NCBI GenBank assembly: GCA_045626925.1 | Contig: JAZUQZ010000001.1 | Span: forward strand, 49,809-113,808 | Length of the DNA stretch: 64,000 nucleotides | Direction: 5' to 3' | Origin: Aphodoplasma sp045626925 | GTDB taxonomy: Bacteria; Bacillota; Clostridia; UBA1381; UMGS1253 | In this document: piece by piece, positions 63,376 through 64,000 of the stretch | Layout of the letters: each line of letters begins with the position of its first letter | Position numbering within the stretch: position 1 is the stretch's first letter | The notes under the pieces: model-generated | What the model was told of the DNA's origin: nothing | The model's database searches: none | The model's input: only the letters and a program-made list of their open reading frames with translations | Program-made: the position numbers and the translations under genes

Positions 63376-64000
63376 ATGAATGATAGCTATAAAGCGGCAG
63401 GCGTTGATGTGCACGCCGGCTATGAGTCTGTAAGACTTATTAAGGAATATGTTGCAAAGACATTTACCGATGGTGTTTTATCAGGACTTGGTGGTTTTGG
63501 TGGCTTGTTTGAGCTTCCGGAAGGATACAAAAAACCCGTTCTTGTATCAGGTACAGACGGCGTTGGAACAAAGCTTAAACTCGCATTTATTATGGACAAA
63601 CATGACACAATTGGTCAAGATTGTGTCGCTATGTGCGTGAATGATATAATTTGTTCAGGCGCAAAACCGCTATTGTTTTTAGACTATCTTGCAGTAGGCA
63701 AAAACTATCCCGAAAAAGTTGCAAAAATTGTCAGTGGCGTTGCCGATGGATGCGTTCTTTCCGGTGCGGCGCTTGTTGGTGGTGAAACAGCAGAAATGCC
63801 TGGTATGTATAGTGATGGAGAATATGACATTGCTGGTTATACTACAGGTGTTGTTGAAAAATCTAAGATTATTGATGGATCAAAGGTTAAGATTAATGAT
63901 GTTTTAGTAGGCAACGCATCTAGTGGTGTTCATTCTAATGGTTTTTCATTAGTTCGTAAAATTATTAATGATAATAATATTGATCTACATTCATATAGCG
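63376..64000 (+). CDS. purM: Phosphoribosylformylglycinamidine cyclo-ligase (partial)
   Basis: PurM closes the imidazole ring to make AIR. The first 208 codons are present; the gene runs off the window. Motifs: YKAAGVDVHAGYESV, ELPEGYKKPVL, SGTDGVGTKLKLA, CSGAKPLLFLDYLA, GGETAEMPGMY and SSGVHSNGFSL. ATG 63376 follows GAGAGG. purF-purM order is usual; purN and purH would be expected next. Confidence 0.96.
   Translation, partial: MNDSYKAAGVDVHAGYESVRLIKEYVAKTFTDGVLSGLGGFGGLFELPEGYKKPVLVSGTDGVGTKLKLAFIMDKHDTIGQDCVAMCVNDIICSGAKPLLFLDYLAVGKNYPEKVAKIVSGVADGCVLSGAALVGGETAEMPGMYSDGEYDIAGYTTGVVEKSKIIDGSKVKINDVLVGNASSGVHSNGFSLVRKIINDNNIDLHSYS

Noticed and set aside
1..64000. Mobile elements, CRISPR arrays, prophage genes, tRNA or rRNA genes
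   Set aside because: I found no transposase or integrase, no regularly spaced direct repeats, and no recognisable tRNA or rRNA sequence on either strand. By-eye search could miss a short degenerate element.

Overview
The window reads as chromosome of a low-GC, spore-forming member of the Clostridia (Bacillota). The signs are AT-rich spacers, strong AGGAGG-type ribosome binding sites, frequent GTG and TTG starts, an alpha/beta-type small acid-soluble spore protein, a CIRCE-controlled hrcA-grpE-dnaK operon, GatCAB, YloU/YloV (Asp23/FakA), RecG, and a miaB-ricA-like-mutS-mutL order close to that of Bacillus subtilis. I see no insertion sequence, prophage, CRISPR array, tRNA or rRNA. Almost everything is core housekeeping, so the unusual material is small genes, leaders and one broken gene.

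Layout. 1-35811 is all on the plus strand: the end of a dus gene; guaB; uvrB, a small odd nucleotidyltransferase-like gene, uvrA; purL; a DUF624 membrane protein; miaB, a YlbF/YmcA-family gene, mutS, mutL, miaA; a polytopic glycosyltransferase-like protein; a thioesterase; hrcA-grpE-dnaK and a separately promoted dnaJ; a Gfo/Idh/MocA oxidoreductase; thrS; rplU, rpmA; obgE, yhbY, nadD, yqeK, rsfS, leuS. 35850-46140 is on the minus strand: sspA; an asp23-fakA-recG unit; and a DUF512-der-plsY-gpsA-rmuC unit. 46175-50841 returns to plus: pyrE, polA, coaE, a lytic transglycosylase. A 57-residue minus-strand gene and a decayed sugar-isomerase gene follow. From 51458 onward all is plus again: a flippase, ligA, gatCAB, an M20 amidohydrolase, a B12-binding radical SAM protein, then purE, purF and purM, the last running off the window.

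Functionally the window joins purine synthesis (purL, purE, purF, purM, guaB), pyrimidine synthesis (pyrE), DNA repair (uvrA, uvrB, mutS, mutL, polA, ligA, recG, rmuC), tRNA modification and charging (dus, miaA, miaB, thrS, leuS, gatCAB), ribosome assembly (der, obgE, rsfS, yhbY), chaperones, and phospholipid synthesis (plsY, gpsA, fakA).

Most worth a second look: a structured leader upstream of purE with a possible 43-codon leader ORF and a terminator-like hairpin touching the purE RBS; a nucleotidyltransferase-fold protein with a ruined catalytic motif between uvrB and uvrA; a sugar-isomerase relic with a G-tract frameshift and internal deletion but intact signals; ribosomal protein L27 with neither N-terminal extension nor Prp protease; and a ThrRS with neither TGS domain nor T-box leader.
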